Shown here in pieces: positions 27,685 to 35,992 of a DNA stretch of 64,000 bases. A program made the position numbers and the translations under genes. The notes under the pieces are model-generated. The model saw nothing but the letters and a program-made list of their open reading frames with translations. It was not told the origin of the DNA and made no database searches. The stretch is from Pseudomonas cichorii (GTDB taxonomy: Bacteria; Pseudomonadota; Gammaproteobacteria; Pseudomonadales; Pseudomonadaceae). The number at the start of each line of letters is the position of its first letter. Positions within the stretch are counted from its first letter, which is position 1. The stretch is taken from assembly GCF_018343775.1 (NCBI RefSeq), contig NZ_CP074349.1:5919501-5983500 (forward strand). Direction: 5' to 3'.

Positions 27685-28302
27685 CTATCTCTCTGAAGGA
27701 GATGGCCAGACAGACATGGCCACATCCACGATCTCAAACAGCCTCTGCCGATCCGCTCCGTCGCGTGCCAGTGCCGCCAATCCCTGAAGGGTTGCCATGA
27801 AAAACCCGGCCAGAACCGAAGCGTCAGTGCCAGGAGGAAGTTCACCTTTCTGGATACCGTCCCTGATCGTTGAGACGAGGTCATCTTCCATGCCACGGCG
27901 AATTGCAGCCAGATGTTCGCGAACATCAGCAGCCGACTCCGAACAACTGACCGCAGCCGTGGCGAGCAGGCACCCGGAAGAGTCGGCATTGGTCGTAAAC
28001 ATCTCTATCGCATGCCGCAATGAACTCAGCACGCTTTCACGCACGGTTGCGTTCGCAGCCAGCGCCTTCCTGGAAGCCATTCCCTTTTTTAGATACAGAT
28101 CCACAGCCTCCAGGAAAAGCTGTTTCTTGTCTCCGAAGGCGGCATAGATGCTTGGAGCCGTAACCCCCATTGCTTTCGTCAGCGTGGCCATGGACGTGGA
28201 CTCATAGCCATGTTCCCAGAAAGCAAACATCGCCTTTTCAAGTACGACATCGCGGTCAAAAGAAAGCGGACGTCCCGATTTTTTAGATTCGACTGTTTTC
28301 AT
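27685..28302 (-). CDS. TetR-family transcriptional regulator
   Basis: 205 residues. A TetR_N helix-turn-helix (residues 13-60, with TSMATLTKAMGVTAPSIYAAFG) is followed by an all-helical ligand domain containing ATAAVSCSE, which is typical of the AcrR/TetR subgroup regulating efflux or redox genes. It ends just before the Zur-boxed operon on the same strand, and is divergent from a YkgJ gene 267 bases away. A 22-base perfect dyad (28354-28375) and a half repeat near the ATG suggest autorepression; the target genes are not evident here. Confidence 0.85.
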   Translation of the reverse strand: MKTVESKKSGRPLSFDRDVVLEKAMFAFWEHGYESTSMATLTKAMGVTAPSIYAAFGDKKQLFLEAVDLYLKKGMASRKALAANATVRESVLSSLRHAIEMFTTNADSSGCLLATAAVSCSESAADVREHLAAIRRGMEDDLVSTIRDGIQKGELPPGTDASVLAGFFMATLQGLAALARDGADRQRLFEIVDVAMSVWPSPSER

Positions 28303-28353
28303 AATGATCGCTACGAAATGTTTGACAGCGTCTGCGCGGCCGGGATAAAAGCT

Positions 28354-28375
28354 TTTCGTAATGAACGTTACGAAA
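28354..28375. promoter_or_regulatory. TetR operator candidate
   Basis: TTTCGTAA and TTACGAAA form perfect eight-base arms around TGAACG. The right half, TGAACGTTACGAAAT, is nearly repeated close to the regulator start as TGATCGCTACGAAAT (28303-28320). Two related sites in the divergent region between tetR and the YkgJ gene are typical of autoregulation. Confidence 0.6.
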
Positions 28376-28569
28376 TATAGGCTTGAAAAAGTATGTCACA
28401 TAAATGGTTACAAGTTGGCCCGTAAACAGGCAACCCGTCCTGACGTCGAGCGTGGAATCCGATCAGGTCTATAGCTCACACCCCAAAACAAAATGACGGT
28501 CTGGCTCAAGCTTCCAGCCTGAGCACAGGCTCGTCCGTGCCAATGCATCTGTAGCTCCAGGTATGGAAC

Positions 28570-29316
28570 ATGCAAAGCAATGTAATCCGATATAACTGCG
28601 TGGGTTGCGGGATCTGCTGTAAAGGTCGTCTTGTGCCCTTGACGCTGAACGAAGCCGAGCAATGGCTGGCTCGCGGACACGATGTAGCGGTGATACTGGA
28701 GGCTTTCAACGAGCTGACCTGGCCAGCCGACTCAAGACAATACGCCCACAGCGCTGGCCGGTCGGTCGCGGTCAACGATGCCCAGAGCAGCATTCGCGTT
28801 ATTGCTGTGTTCGCTGGCAATGCCCTTGAGCAATGCCCGAATCTGCGGGCGGACAACCTGTGCGGCATCTATGAAGAACGCCCGCTGGTCTGCCGGATTT
28901 ACCCGATGGAAATCAATCCATTCATCGAGGTCAGCAAGGACAACAAGATCTGTCCGCCCGAGTCTTGGGAAAGCGGCGACATTCTGTGCACCGATGGCGT
29001 AGCCAATCCCGAACTTCAGGCGCTGGTCAACCGGTCCAGACAGGCCGACATCGTTGATGCAGCAACCAAGATAGCCGTCTGCGCGCAACTGGGCATCAAG
29101 GTGGCCAGTTGGAAGGAGGATGCATTCGCCGTCTATTTCCCGGAGCGTTTGCAACTGATGGATGCGATACGCAGCAGCAAGGAGGCCGCCGTGGAGGACT
29201 GGAGCGAAAACTGGAAAGTACGGGCCGACGATCCGCAACTGCGTGAGCGCCTGCTTGCACACCATGTCCCGCTGGCCGCCCCCGATGATTGTGACTATAT
29301 CTTTCACAAACTGTAG
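28570..29316 (+). CDS. YkgJ-family cysteine-cluster protein
   Basis: 248 residues. The N-terminal CVGCGICC matches the CxxCxxCC signature of YkgJ/CxxCxxCC proteins (putative zinc- or iron-chelating domain); more cysteines follow at EQCPNLRADNLCGIYEERPLVCRIYP, completing the cluster within the first 120 residues. The rest is helical without recognised domains. The ATG at 28570 is preceded by AGG at a normal distance. No biochemical function is assigned to the family. Confidence 0.8.
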   Translation: MQSNVIRYNCVGCGICCKGRLVPLTLNEAEQWLARGHDVAVILEAFNELTWPADSRQYAHSAGRSVAVNDAQSSIRVIAVFAGNALEQCPNLRADNLCGIYEERPLVCRIYPMEINPFIEVSKDNKICPPESWESGDILCTDGVANPELQALVNRSRQADIVDAATKIAVCAQLGIKVASWKEDAFAVYFPERLQLMDAIRSSKEAAVEDWSENWKVRADDPQLRERLLAHHVPLAAPDDCDYIFHKL

Positions 29317-29726
29317 CAGGGCAACGACAAAAGCATCTGGCATTCAAGCCTGTGAACACCCCCCGATTAACGGGTTGGAGTGCCCGACAGGCATGGCAAA
29401 ATGATTGCTGAATATTGCATGGCAAATGGCTTCCCGACGTCCCGCACACTCACCTTCCTGAACGCTCATCCGCACCCGACTCGTCTGAAAGCCTTGTGCC
29501 AAGCGGTCACCAGCCATCCCGGTGTTGCCGCAGCGTCCCTGAAATCCCTCGCCACTCGCCCCTCTCAGTCCCTGTTCATTGACGATGAGCGGCATTTTTT
29601 TGCACCTATTTTGGAACAGCATCTCGTCTTTGTTATCTGTTGTGGGTAGTTTGCGTTCGGCAAGGAGTCGTTGGCGCGCCATTTTCTTGTGCAGGACGCA
29701 CAGAATTACTCAGAGGCTTCACTTTT
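29317..29726 (+). other. 410-base gap before opgD; no convincing gene
   Basis: Frames of about 90-110 codons exist on both strands (29380-29649 plus, 29344-29682 minus), but neither has a clear ribosome site, a known domain or a signal peptide, so I do not call them. A possible AlgU-type promoter for opgD lies near its right end. Confidence 0.5.
29614..29640 (+). promoter_or_regulatory. possible AlgU (sigma-22) promoter of opgD
   Basis: GAACAG (29614-29619), 16 bases, then TCTGT (29636-29640) resembles the AlgU consensus GAACTT-N16/17-TCTRA. It lies 86 bases before the opgD ATG. An envelope/osmotic stress sigma factor would suit an osmoregulated glucan gene, but two bases in each box deviate or are weak. 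Confidence 0.3.
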
Positions 29727-31346
29727 ATGAATCGCAGGAATCTCCTTAAAGCTTCCATGGCGTTGGCCGCCTACAGCAGCTTGCCGGCCTCGGGGCTTTT
29801 TGCTGCGCGAGCACTTGCCGCTGCTGCGGACGGCGAGATAGAGCATTTCGATTTCCCGACATTGCAGGCTCACGCCAAACAACTGGCCGGCAAGGCCTAT
29901 GTCAGCACCAAGCAGGTGCTGCCGCCGGTACTGGCGGACATGACGCCGTTGCAGTTCAACGCCATCCGCTACGACGCCGCGCACTCCTTGTGGAACGACG
30001 TCAAAGGCCAACTGGACGTGCAGTTCTTCCACGTCGGCATGGGCTTCAAGACCCCCGTGCGTATGTACAGCCTCGACGCCAAGACCAAACAGGCGCGGGA
30101 AGTGCATTTCCGTCACGAGCTGTTCAACTACGAGAACAGCGGCATCGACAAGAACCTGGTCAAGGGTGACCTGGGCTTTGCCGGGTTCAAACTGTTCAAG
30201 GCCCCGCAAATTGCCGTCAACGATATCGTGTCGTTCCTGGGTGCCAGCTACTTCCGCGCAGTGGACGGCAACAATCAGTACGGCCTGTCGGCACGCGGTC
30301 TGGCCATCGACACCTACGCCAAGCGTCAGGAAGAGTTTCCAGACTTCACCAAGTTCTGGTTCGAGACGCCGGACAAGAACGCTACCCGTTTCGTGGTCTA
30401 CGCCCTGCTGGACTCGCCGAGCGCCACCGGTGCGTATCGCTTCGACATCGATTGCCAATCCGGTCAGGTGGTGATGGAAGTCGACGCACACATCAATGCG
30501 CGGGCCGACATCGAGCAACTGGGCATCACGCCGATGACCAGCATGTTCAGTTGTGGCACCCACGAGCGCCGCATGTGCGACTCGATTCACCCACAACTGC
30601 ACGACTCCGACCGGCTGGCCATGTGGCGCGGTAACGGCGAGTGGATCTGCCGTCCGCTGAACAACCCGGCCAAACTGCAGTTCAACGCCTTCTCTGATAA
30701 AGATCCGAAGGGCTTCGGCCTTGTGCAGTACGACCACAACTTTGCCAGCTATCAGGACACCGTGGTCTGGTACCACCGTCGCCCGAGCCTGTGGGTCGAG
30801 CCGACCACGGCATGGGGTGAGGGCGAAATCAGTCTGCTGGAGATCCCGACCACCGGCGAAACGATGGATAACATCGTGGTGTTCTGGACCCCCAAGGCCA
30901 AGGTCAAGGCGGGCGAGTCACTCAACTACGGTTACAAGCTGTTCTGGAGCCCTCTGCCACCGGTCAGCACTCCGCTGGCTCAGGTCAATGCGACCCGTTC
31001 GGGCATGGGCGGCTTCACCGAAGGCTGGGCTCCCGGCGAGCACTACCCGAAATACTGGGCACGCCGTTTTGCTGTGGACTTCCACGGCGGCGGTCTGGAC
31101 CGCCTGCCAGAAGGCACAGGCATCGAGCCGGTGCTGAAGGTTTCCCACGGCAAGGTTCAGGACTTCAACATCCTGGTACTGCCTGACATCAAGGGTTACC
31201 GCATCACCTTCGACTGGCTGCCTGACAGCGACTCGGTAGAGCCGGTGGAAATGCGCATGTTCATCCGCACCGGGGATCGCACCCTGAGCGAGACCTGGCT
31301 GTACCAGTACTTCCCGCCTGCTCCGGACAGACGCAAGTACCCATAA
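29727..31346 (+). CDS. opgD: periplasmic glucan biosynthesis protein OpgD (MdoD)
   Basis: 539 residues. A twin-arginine signal ([20 protein letters not shown]) sends the folded protein to the periplasm. The whole mature protein is an MdoG/OpgD domain, with [19 protein letters not shown] at its start and [13 protein letters not shown] at its end. OpgD trims or shapes osmoregulated periplasmic glucans, beta-1,2 chains with beta-1,6 branches. Length fits the family. The ATG at 29727 is set by the Tat signal and AGAGG ten bases upstream. opgG and opgH are not in the window. A REPIN-like hairpin follows the stop. Confidence 0.93.
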   Translation: MNRRNLLKASMALAAYSSLPASGLFAARALAAAADGEIEHFDFPTLQAHAKQLAGKAYVSTKQVLPPVLADMTPLQFNAIRYDAAHSLWNDVKGQLDVQFFHVGMGFKTPVRMYSLDAKTKQAREVHFRHELFNYENSGIDKNLVKGDLGFAGFKLFKAPQIAVNDIVSFLGASYFRAVDGNNQYGLSARGLAIDTYAKRQEEFPDFTKFWFETPDKNATRFVVYALLDSPSATGAYRFDIDCQSGQVVMEVDAHINARADIEQLGITPMTSMFSCGTHERRMCDSIHPQLHDSDRLAMWRGNGEWICRPLNNPAKLQFNAFSDKDPKGFGLVQYDHNFASYQDTVVWYHRRPSLWVEPTTAWGEGEISLLEIPTTGETMDNIVVFWTPKAKVKAGESLNYGYKLFWSPLPPVSTPLAQVNATRSGMGGFTEGWAPGEHYPKYWARRFAVDFHGGGLDRLPEGTGIEPVLKVSHGKVQDFNILVLPDIKGYRITFDWLPDSDSVEPVEMRMFIRTGDRTLSETWLYQYFPPAPDRRKYP

Positions 31347-31349
31347 CCC

Positions 31350-31439
31350 TGCAGGACCGGATTCATCCGCAAACGTGATTGCTGATGGTAAAGAGGCTGT
31401 GAATGTAACGGCCTCCTCCTGGATAAATCCGGTCCTGCA
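31350..31439. repeat. REPIN-like inverted pair of REP sequences
   Basis: TGCAGGACCGGATTCATCC (31350-31368) and GGATAAATCCGGTCCTGCA (31421-31439) are reverse complements at 18 of 19 positions, 52 bases apart, with a further GAGGC/GCCTC pairing inside. GCAGGACCGG is the usual head of one Pseudomonas REP class; two REPs in opposite orientation with a spacer define a REPIN. It lies between opgD and the next gene. It differs from the GCGAATTCATTCGCGAA class elsewhere in the window. Confidence 0.75.
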
Positions 31440-31451
31440 ACACCTTTAAAG

Positions 31452-31481
31452 TTGACAGCTCCGTGAACTGCGTCTGATATA
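31452..31481 (+). promoter_or_regulatory. possible promoter of the polymerase-glycosidase unit
   Basis: A perfect TTGACA (31452-31457) with GATATA (31476-31481) 18 bases further, 142 bases before the ATG at 31624. The -10 element is poor. Confidence 0.35.
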
Positions 31482-31623
31482 TCCCTTGTCACGCCGTTGC
31501 GAGCATTCGCTCCAGACCTGCTCTTCCCTCCTTCAGTTCTTCCCTTATCGACCCGCCTGTCGCGGTCGAGGGCGGTAGCTTTGCCCATCCGAAATTCCTG
31601 ACGCTCTTCAGAAGGCCGACATC

Positions 31624-32931
31624 ATGGAGTTGAACCCTGCGGACAAGACGGCCGAGAAGCCGTCGATCCTGTCATTCGATAAATCGACCGTCGTCGTGTG
31701 GGTGGTCATCGGCCTGATCCTGGTCGAAACCTTTTCCGGCGTGCTGCGCTTCTACTTCGACAAGGCAGGCATCAGCCCGCTGCTCTATGTGCCCAAGATG
31801 GCATGCGTCCTGTTGTTTGCCCTGGAGTTGCGCACTTTCAGGGCCGGAAGGCTGTTCTGGGCGTGCATGTTGCTGTGGGTGTTTTTCGCGATGCTGGCGA
31901 TGCTGCATGGCGCCAGCCTGTTCAATATTGCCTTCAGCCTGTTCGCCTTGAGCCCGCTGTTTTTCGGGCTGGTGTGCAGCGAATACCTGTTCCGGCGCAG
32001 AAAACTGCTCGCCTGGGCCATCGGCTTTTGCCTGCTGGCGTCACTGGCGGGCCTGGCACTGGACAAGTACACCTTCGTGCCCTGGAAAGGCTACACCTAC
32101 AGCGTGGGCGAAACGCAGCTCAGCGCCAATATGTCATGGAGTGCGGACGATGAAGACCGGATTGCCGGTTTCGCCCGGATGTCGAGCCTGCTGTCGATCC
32201 TCATCGCCCTCTACAGCCTGTACCTGCTGATGTTTATCCGTTCGCGGCCACTCATCCTGCTGCTGAGCACAGTGGCGCTCTACGGAATCGTGCTGACTAC
32301 CAGCAAGGCGCCCGCCGTCGCCTTCGTGCTGACCCTCGGTTTACTGCTGATCCAGCGGATGACCTGGCCCTGTCGACTGGCCTGCATCCTGGCGGTCATG
32401 GCCGGCTTGCTGCTGCCGACGCTTGGGCTTTTGCATGACTTCGATGCCCGGACAGTCAGCAGCGGCGGCAGCTCGCTGGCGTCGCTGTATGACCGACTGA
32501 ACAACACCTGGCCCAACATCGTCGACGCCATGACTCTGGCCGGCTGGGGCATGACCGGAGCGGGGTTCGGAATGGTCGGCAGTACGCTGACGATGTTTCC
32601 GGTTCCGGGCGCCGACATCTTCATGACCATCGACAGCAGCGTCGTCTACCTGTGGGTGATGCTGGGGATTAGCGGGCTGTTGCTGTATGCGCTGCAGATT
32701 CCCCTGTTCTTCGCTCTGATCAACGAACAAAACCCGTTGAGCCGCATGTTGCTGGCGATCGGTTTCTGTTGCTGCCTGATCAGCTGGACCACGGATATCT
32801 TCGAGGTGACGGTGGCCAACCTGTTCATCGGTCTGGCCGTGGGGCATGTGCTGTTCGCCCGGCGTGAAGAGGATGTGCAGGCGAACGGCCCAGCGCACAT
32901 GCAGATCAACGCCCTACCCGCTCCGCACTGA
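31624..32931 (+). CDS. O-antigen ligase/polymerase-like membrane protein
   Basis: 435 residues with about ten membrane segments and one large periplasmic loop in the second half (about 265-330, DARTVSSGGSSLASLYDRLNNTW). This topology, with the TTSKAPAVAF and GWGMTGAGFGMVG segments, is that of Wzy/WaaL-type polysaccharide polymerases and ligases. The N-terminus carries a 20-residue cytosolic tail. Its stop is nine bases before a secreted glycosidase, so the two are probably one operon. No glycosyltransferases, flippase or other capsule genes are beside it. Substrate unknown. Confidence 0.65.
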   Translation: MELNPADKTAEKPSILSFDKSTVVVWVVIGLILVETFSGVLRFYFDKAGISPLLYVPKMACVLLFALELRTFRAGRLFWACMLLWVFFAMLAMLHGASLFNIAFSLFALSPLFFGLVCSEYLFRRRKLLAWAIGFCLLASLAGLALDKYTFVPWKGYTYSVGETQLSANMSWSADDEDRIAGFARMSSLLSILIALYSLYLLMFIRSRPLILLLSTVALYGIVLTTSKAPAVAFVLTLGLLLIQRMTWPCRLACILAVMAGLLLPTLGLLHDFDARTVSSGGSSLASLYDRLNNTWPNIVDAMTLAGWGMTGAGFGMVGSTLTMFPVPGADIFMTIDSSVVYLWVMLGISGLLLYALQIPLFFALINEQNPLSRMLLAIGFCCCLISWTTDIFEVTVANLFIGLAVGHVLFARREEDVQANGPAHMQINALPAPH

Positions 32932-32940
32932 GGCCACGAC

Positions 32941-34227
32941 ATGAGAACCCTTGCATGGCTGCTGCTTGGCTGCCTGGCCGGTCACGCATCGGCCCAGGAA
33001 GAGCCGGTCTTTCTGACGGGGATCGGCACCCATCTGATGAATTTCGATCACCAACTGAGGCAACCGCTGAATCTCGCCGGGCAGGCAGGCTTCAATGCGG
33101 TCAGGGACGATATCTTCTGGTCCACCGCCGAGCCCAGCCCCAATCAGTGGCGCATCATCCCTCAATGGCGAAACTACCTGAACATGGCCAGTGACCTGAA
33201 CCTCAGCAGAACGGCCATTCTGGGTTACAGCACCTCGTTTCATGGCAACGCCAAGCCCCGCACGCCCGAGGTGACAGCGGCGTTCTTGAAGTATGTCGAC
33301 TACGTCAGCCGGCAACTGGGCAACAAGGTGAGTTTCTACGAGGTCTGGAACGAGTGGGATCTGGACGGGCCGAAAGACCGCAAGCTCAGCCTGGACTATG
33401 CCGATCTGGTCACCAGCACCGTGCCAGTGATTCGCAAGAATACCCGCGACGTCAATGGCACCCAGGCGAAGATCCTGGCGGGTGCAATTACCCGCGATGG
33501 CATGAACGGCGGCTTCGCGGACGGCCTGATCGAAAGTGGCGTGCTGGATCTGGTGGACGGTCTTTCCCTGCATCCTTACGCCCATTGCTCTGCCACCAAC
33601 GGCAATACACCGGAAGCCTGGGTGCGCTGGATGACTCGCTACGAGCAGGACATCCGCACCCGCGTGGGCCGTGCCGTGCCGCTCTACCTCACGGAAATGG
33701 GCTGGCCCAGCCATCAGGGACCCTGCGGCAAGAGCGAGGTCACCCAGGCCGTCTACATGGCGCGGATCTTTTTCCTGGCGCGCACGATCCCCAATGTCAA
33801 AGGCCTGTGGTGGTACGACCTGTTCAATGACGGGCCGAACCGCTACGACCAGGAACATAACTTCGGGGTGCTCAATGAAGACCTGTCGCCCAAGCCTGCC
33901 TACGCCATGATGCAAGCCATCGCGCCGATCATCAGCAGTTACACCTACGACGCCCAGGCCAGCACCCTGAGCGACAGCACTTACCTGTTGTACTTCGACA
34001 AGGACGATGAGCGGGTCCTGGTGGCCTGGGCCATCGGCCAGCCAACGGATGAGCAGATCGTCAGCGAACGGCCCATGAGCGGACCGGTGAGGCTGACCGA
34101 TACCATCAACCCCGAACAGGGCCGCATCGACAGCAAGCAATCATGGCAGTGCCAGGCCAGCCGCTGCTCGACCTCGGTCAGGCTGACCAACTTCCCCAAG
34201 ATCATCAGCCTGAGCCGCAATCACTGA
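32941..34227 (+). CDS. secreted clan GH-A glycoside hydrolase
   Basis: 428 residues. Signal peptide (MRTLAWLLLGCLAGHASA), then a TIM-barrel glycosidase of the GH39/GH5-like clan: the acid/base Glu138 in VWNEWD and the nucleophile Glu252 in YLTEMGWPS, the usual 4/7 pair. LHPYAHC and LWWYDLFNDG line the active site. A small C-terminal beta domain follows (330-425). It recalls PslG, the exopolysaccharide hydrolase of the Psl locus, in layout. With the polymerase upstream it may process or release the polymer in the periplasm. Its stop overlaps the convergent response regulator by seven bases. Confidence 0.78.
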   Translation: MRTLAWLLLGCLAGHASAQEEPVFLTGIGTHLMNFDHQLRQPLNLAGQAGFNAVRDDIFWSTAEPSPNQWRIIPQWRNYLNMASDLNLSRTAILGYSTSFHGNAKPRTPEVTAAFLKYVDYVSRQLGNKVSFYEVWNEWDLDGPKDRKLSLDYADLVTSTVPVIRKNTRDVNGTQAKILAGAITRDGMNGGFADGLIESGVLDLVDGLSLHPYAHCSATNGNTPEAWVRWMTRYEQDIRTRVGRAVPLYLTEMGWPSHQGPCGKSEVTQAVYMARIFFLARTIPNVKGLWWYDLFNDGPNRYDQEHNFGVLNEDLSPKPAYAMMQAIAPIISSYTYDAQASTLSDSTYLLYFDKDDERVLVAWAIGQPTDEQIVSERPMSGPVRLTDTINPEQGRIDSKQSWQCQASRCSTSVRLTNFPKIISLSRNH

Positions 34228-34874
34228 TCCAGCGGCGCGCCTGATGACTGAAGACGCTCGGCAAACTTGACCAGATCCGCCAGAGAGTCAGCCTGCATCT
34301 TGCGCATGACCGAGCCACGTCGGACCTTGACCGTTATTTCGCTCACGTTGAGCCGATCCGCAATCTGCTTGTTCAACAGGCCGCTGACCACAAGCTCCAT
34401 CACCTGCTGCTCCCCCGCATTCAGGCTTGCATGACGCCGCTGCAACTCGGTTTCCACGGCACGGACCTGACGTCTTGCCCGATCCCGCACCAGACCCTGC
34501 TGGATCGCATCCAGCAAATCCTGCTCACGAAAAGGTTTGGTCAGAAACTCCAGAGCACCCGCCTTCATCGCCCGCACCGACATCGGGATATCGCCATGCC
34601 CGGTGATGAAAATCACCGGCAGCCCGAGCCCCCACTTCACCATCTCGCTCTGAAAATCCAGGCCGCTCATGCCCGGCATCCGCACGTCCAGAATCAGGCA
34701 ACCGGGCGCATCGGGTCGCGGGCTGTCGAGGAACTCCCGGGTTGAACCGAACAGCATGGCGCGCAGCCCGACCGAGGCCAGCAAATCCTCCAGAGAGGAA
34801 CGCACCGACTGATCGTCGTCGACCACGTAAATGATCGGTTCTTCGTCCTGCGGCGCCGGAACGATTGTTTTCAT
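34221..34874 (-). CDS. FixJ/NarL-type response regulator
   Basis: 217 residues. Receiver domain (14-130) with the acidic pair Asp19-Asp20, phosphorylation site Asp63 (LILDVRMPG), Thr (FITGHGD) and Lys (LTKPF); then a LuxR-type helix-turn-helix (about 145-205, LNKQIADRLNVSEITVKVRR). It binds DNA once phosphorylated by the kinase encoded upstream, with which it shares one base (stop/start overlap at 34874). The target genes are unknown; the divergent or nearby ABC transporter is a candidate by position only. Confidence 0.88.
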   Translation of the reverse strand: MKTIVPAPQDEEPIIYVVDDDQSVRSSLEDLLASVGLRAMLFGSTREFLDSPRPDAPGCLILDVRMPGMSGLDFQSEMVKWGLGLPVIFITGHGDIPMSVRAMKAGALEFLTKPFREQDLLDAIQQGLVRDRARRQVRAVETELQRRHASLNAGEQQVMELVVSGLLNKQIADRLNVSEITVKVRRGSVMRKMQADSLADLVKFAERLQSSGAPLDQ

Positions 34875-35938
34875 CAGCTCTCCATCTTTGCGGTAGGCAG
34901 GGTGAAATGAAACGTCGCGCCGCCCTGCTCGCCGGGCGTCACCCAGATGCGGCCGCCATGGGCCTCGATAATGGAGCGGCTGATTGCCAGACCAATCCCC
35001 ATCCCCTGTTCCTTGGTCGTGTAGAAGGCATCAAAAATCCGCTCGAGATGTTCCGCCGGGACGCCGATGCCATTATCGGATACAGAAAACCGGACATCCG
35101 AGCCTGCGCGCCAGTCCACCACCACCTGCAATTGGGCCTGACCCGACTCAAGACCGCTCATGGCGTCCATCGCGTTGAGCATCATGTTCAGCAGCACCTG
35201 CTGGATCTGCACACGATCGGCCAGCAGCGGCGGCAAGCCGTCGGGAATTTCCACCGTCAGGGTAACGCCCTGCTGGTTCATTTCACTATGGGCGAGGGAA
35301 ACGATTTCGGCGACGGCATCGGCCACGCTTACCCATTCCTTGTGAGTCGAGGCCGGTTTTGCCAGCGCCCGTACATGCACGATCACATCGCTGGCCCGAT
35401 TAGCATCGCCGATCATGCGCTCGATGGCCTGCCGGGCCTTGGGCAGGTTCGCCGGCTCGTTGGCCAGCCAGCGCAAACCGGCGTTGCCACTGGTGACAAT
35501 CGCCGCCAGCGGCTGGTTGACCTCATGGGCGATGGACGCCGTCAGTTCGCCCAACATGTTGACCCGCGCAATCTGCGCCAACTGGGTACGCGCCTCGTGA
35601 GCCGTGCGGATCGCCGCTGCCAGGCGCAACGCCAGATAGGTGGTCATGGCGATGGCCAGAAGGCTGATGCCGCAATTGATCAACCCCGACTCACTGGAGC
35701 GGGAGGTGGTCAATTCGTAGCTGATGACGGTCAACCCCATACACCCCAGCGCGACGGCGATCACGCCACCTGCCGGCATGAAGCGCGCCGCCAGGAGCAC
35801 CACGGCGATCTGGAAAACCCCTACCGCAATTTCCAGATCCATCAGCGTATCGGCAATCGCAATGGCCACCGCCAGCGCGAGCAATGCGGCCAGTCGAACG
35901 GCCATTGCTGCCTTGCCAAAGGTTTTCGACTCACGCAT
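34874..35938 (-). CDS. FixL-like membrane histidine kinase
   Basis: 354 residues. About four membrane segments fill residues 10-110 with almost no periplasmic part, then a HisKA-type dimerisation helix with His138 in ASIAHEVNQPLAAIV and a HATPase domain (about 235-350, SVSDNGIGVP, TTKEQGMGIGLAISRSI). The FixL/TtrS/DctB-like H-box fits the FixJ-type partner next to it. Input is likely within the membrane or from another protein. The kinase gene is first in the operon, 54 bases from the end of the ABC ATPase gene on the same strand. Confidence 0.87.
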   Translation of the reverse strand: MRESKTFGKAAMAVRLAALLALAVAIAIADTLMDLEIAVGVFQIAVVLLAARFMPAGGVIAVALGCMGLTVISYELTTSRSSESGLINCGISLLAIAMTTYLALRLAAAIRTAHEARTQLAQIARVNMLGELTASIAHEVNQPLAAIVTSGNAGLRWLANEPANLPKARQAIERMIGDANRASDVIVHVRALAKPASTHKEWVSVADAVAEIVSLAHSEMNQQGVTLTVEIPDGLPPLLADRVQIQQVLLNMMLNAMDAMSGLESGQAQLQVVVDWRAGSDVRFSVSDNGIGVPAEHLERIFDAFYTTKEQGMGIGLAISRSIIEAHGGRIWVTPGEQGGATFHFTLPTAKMES

Positions 35939-35992
35939 TGCCCGTGTCTCGCTGGTGGATGAACGCTGAATATGCCAGTTTTCGTGCGGCGC

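Noticed and set aside
28408..28680. 90-codon minus-strand frame before the YkgJ gene
   Set aside because: It overlaps the start of the YkgJ gene antisense, and no ribosome site is seen.
29380..29649. 89-codon plus-strand frame before opgD
   Set aside because: No ribosome site, no domain, an overlapping minus-strand frame of similar length, and it covers the probable opgD promoter.
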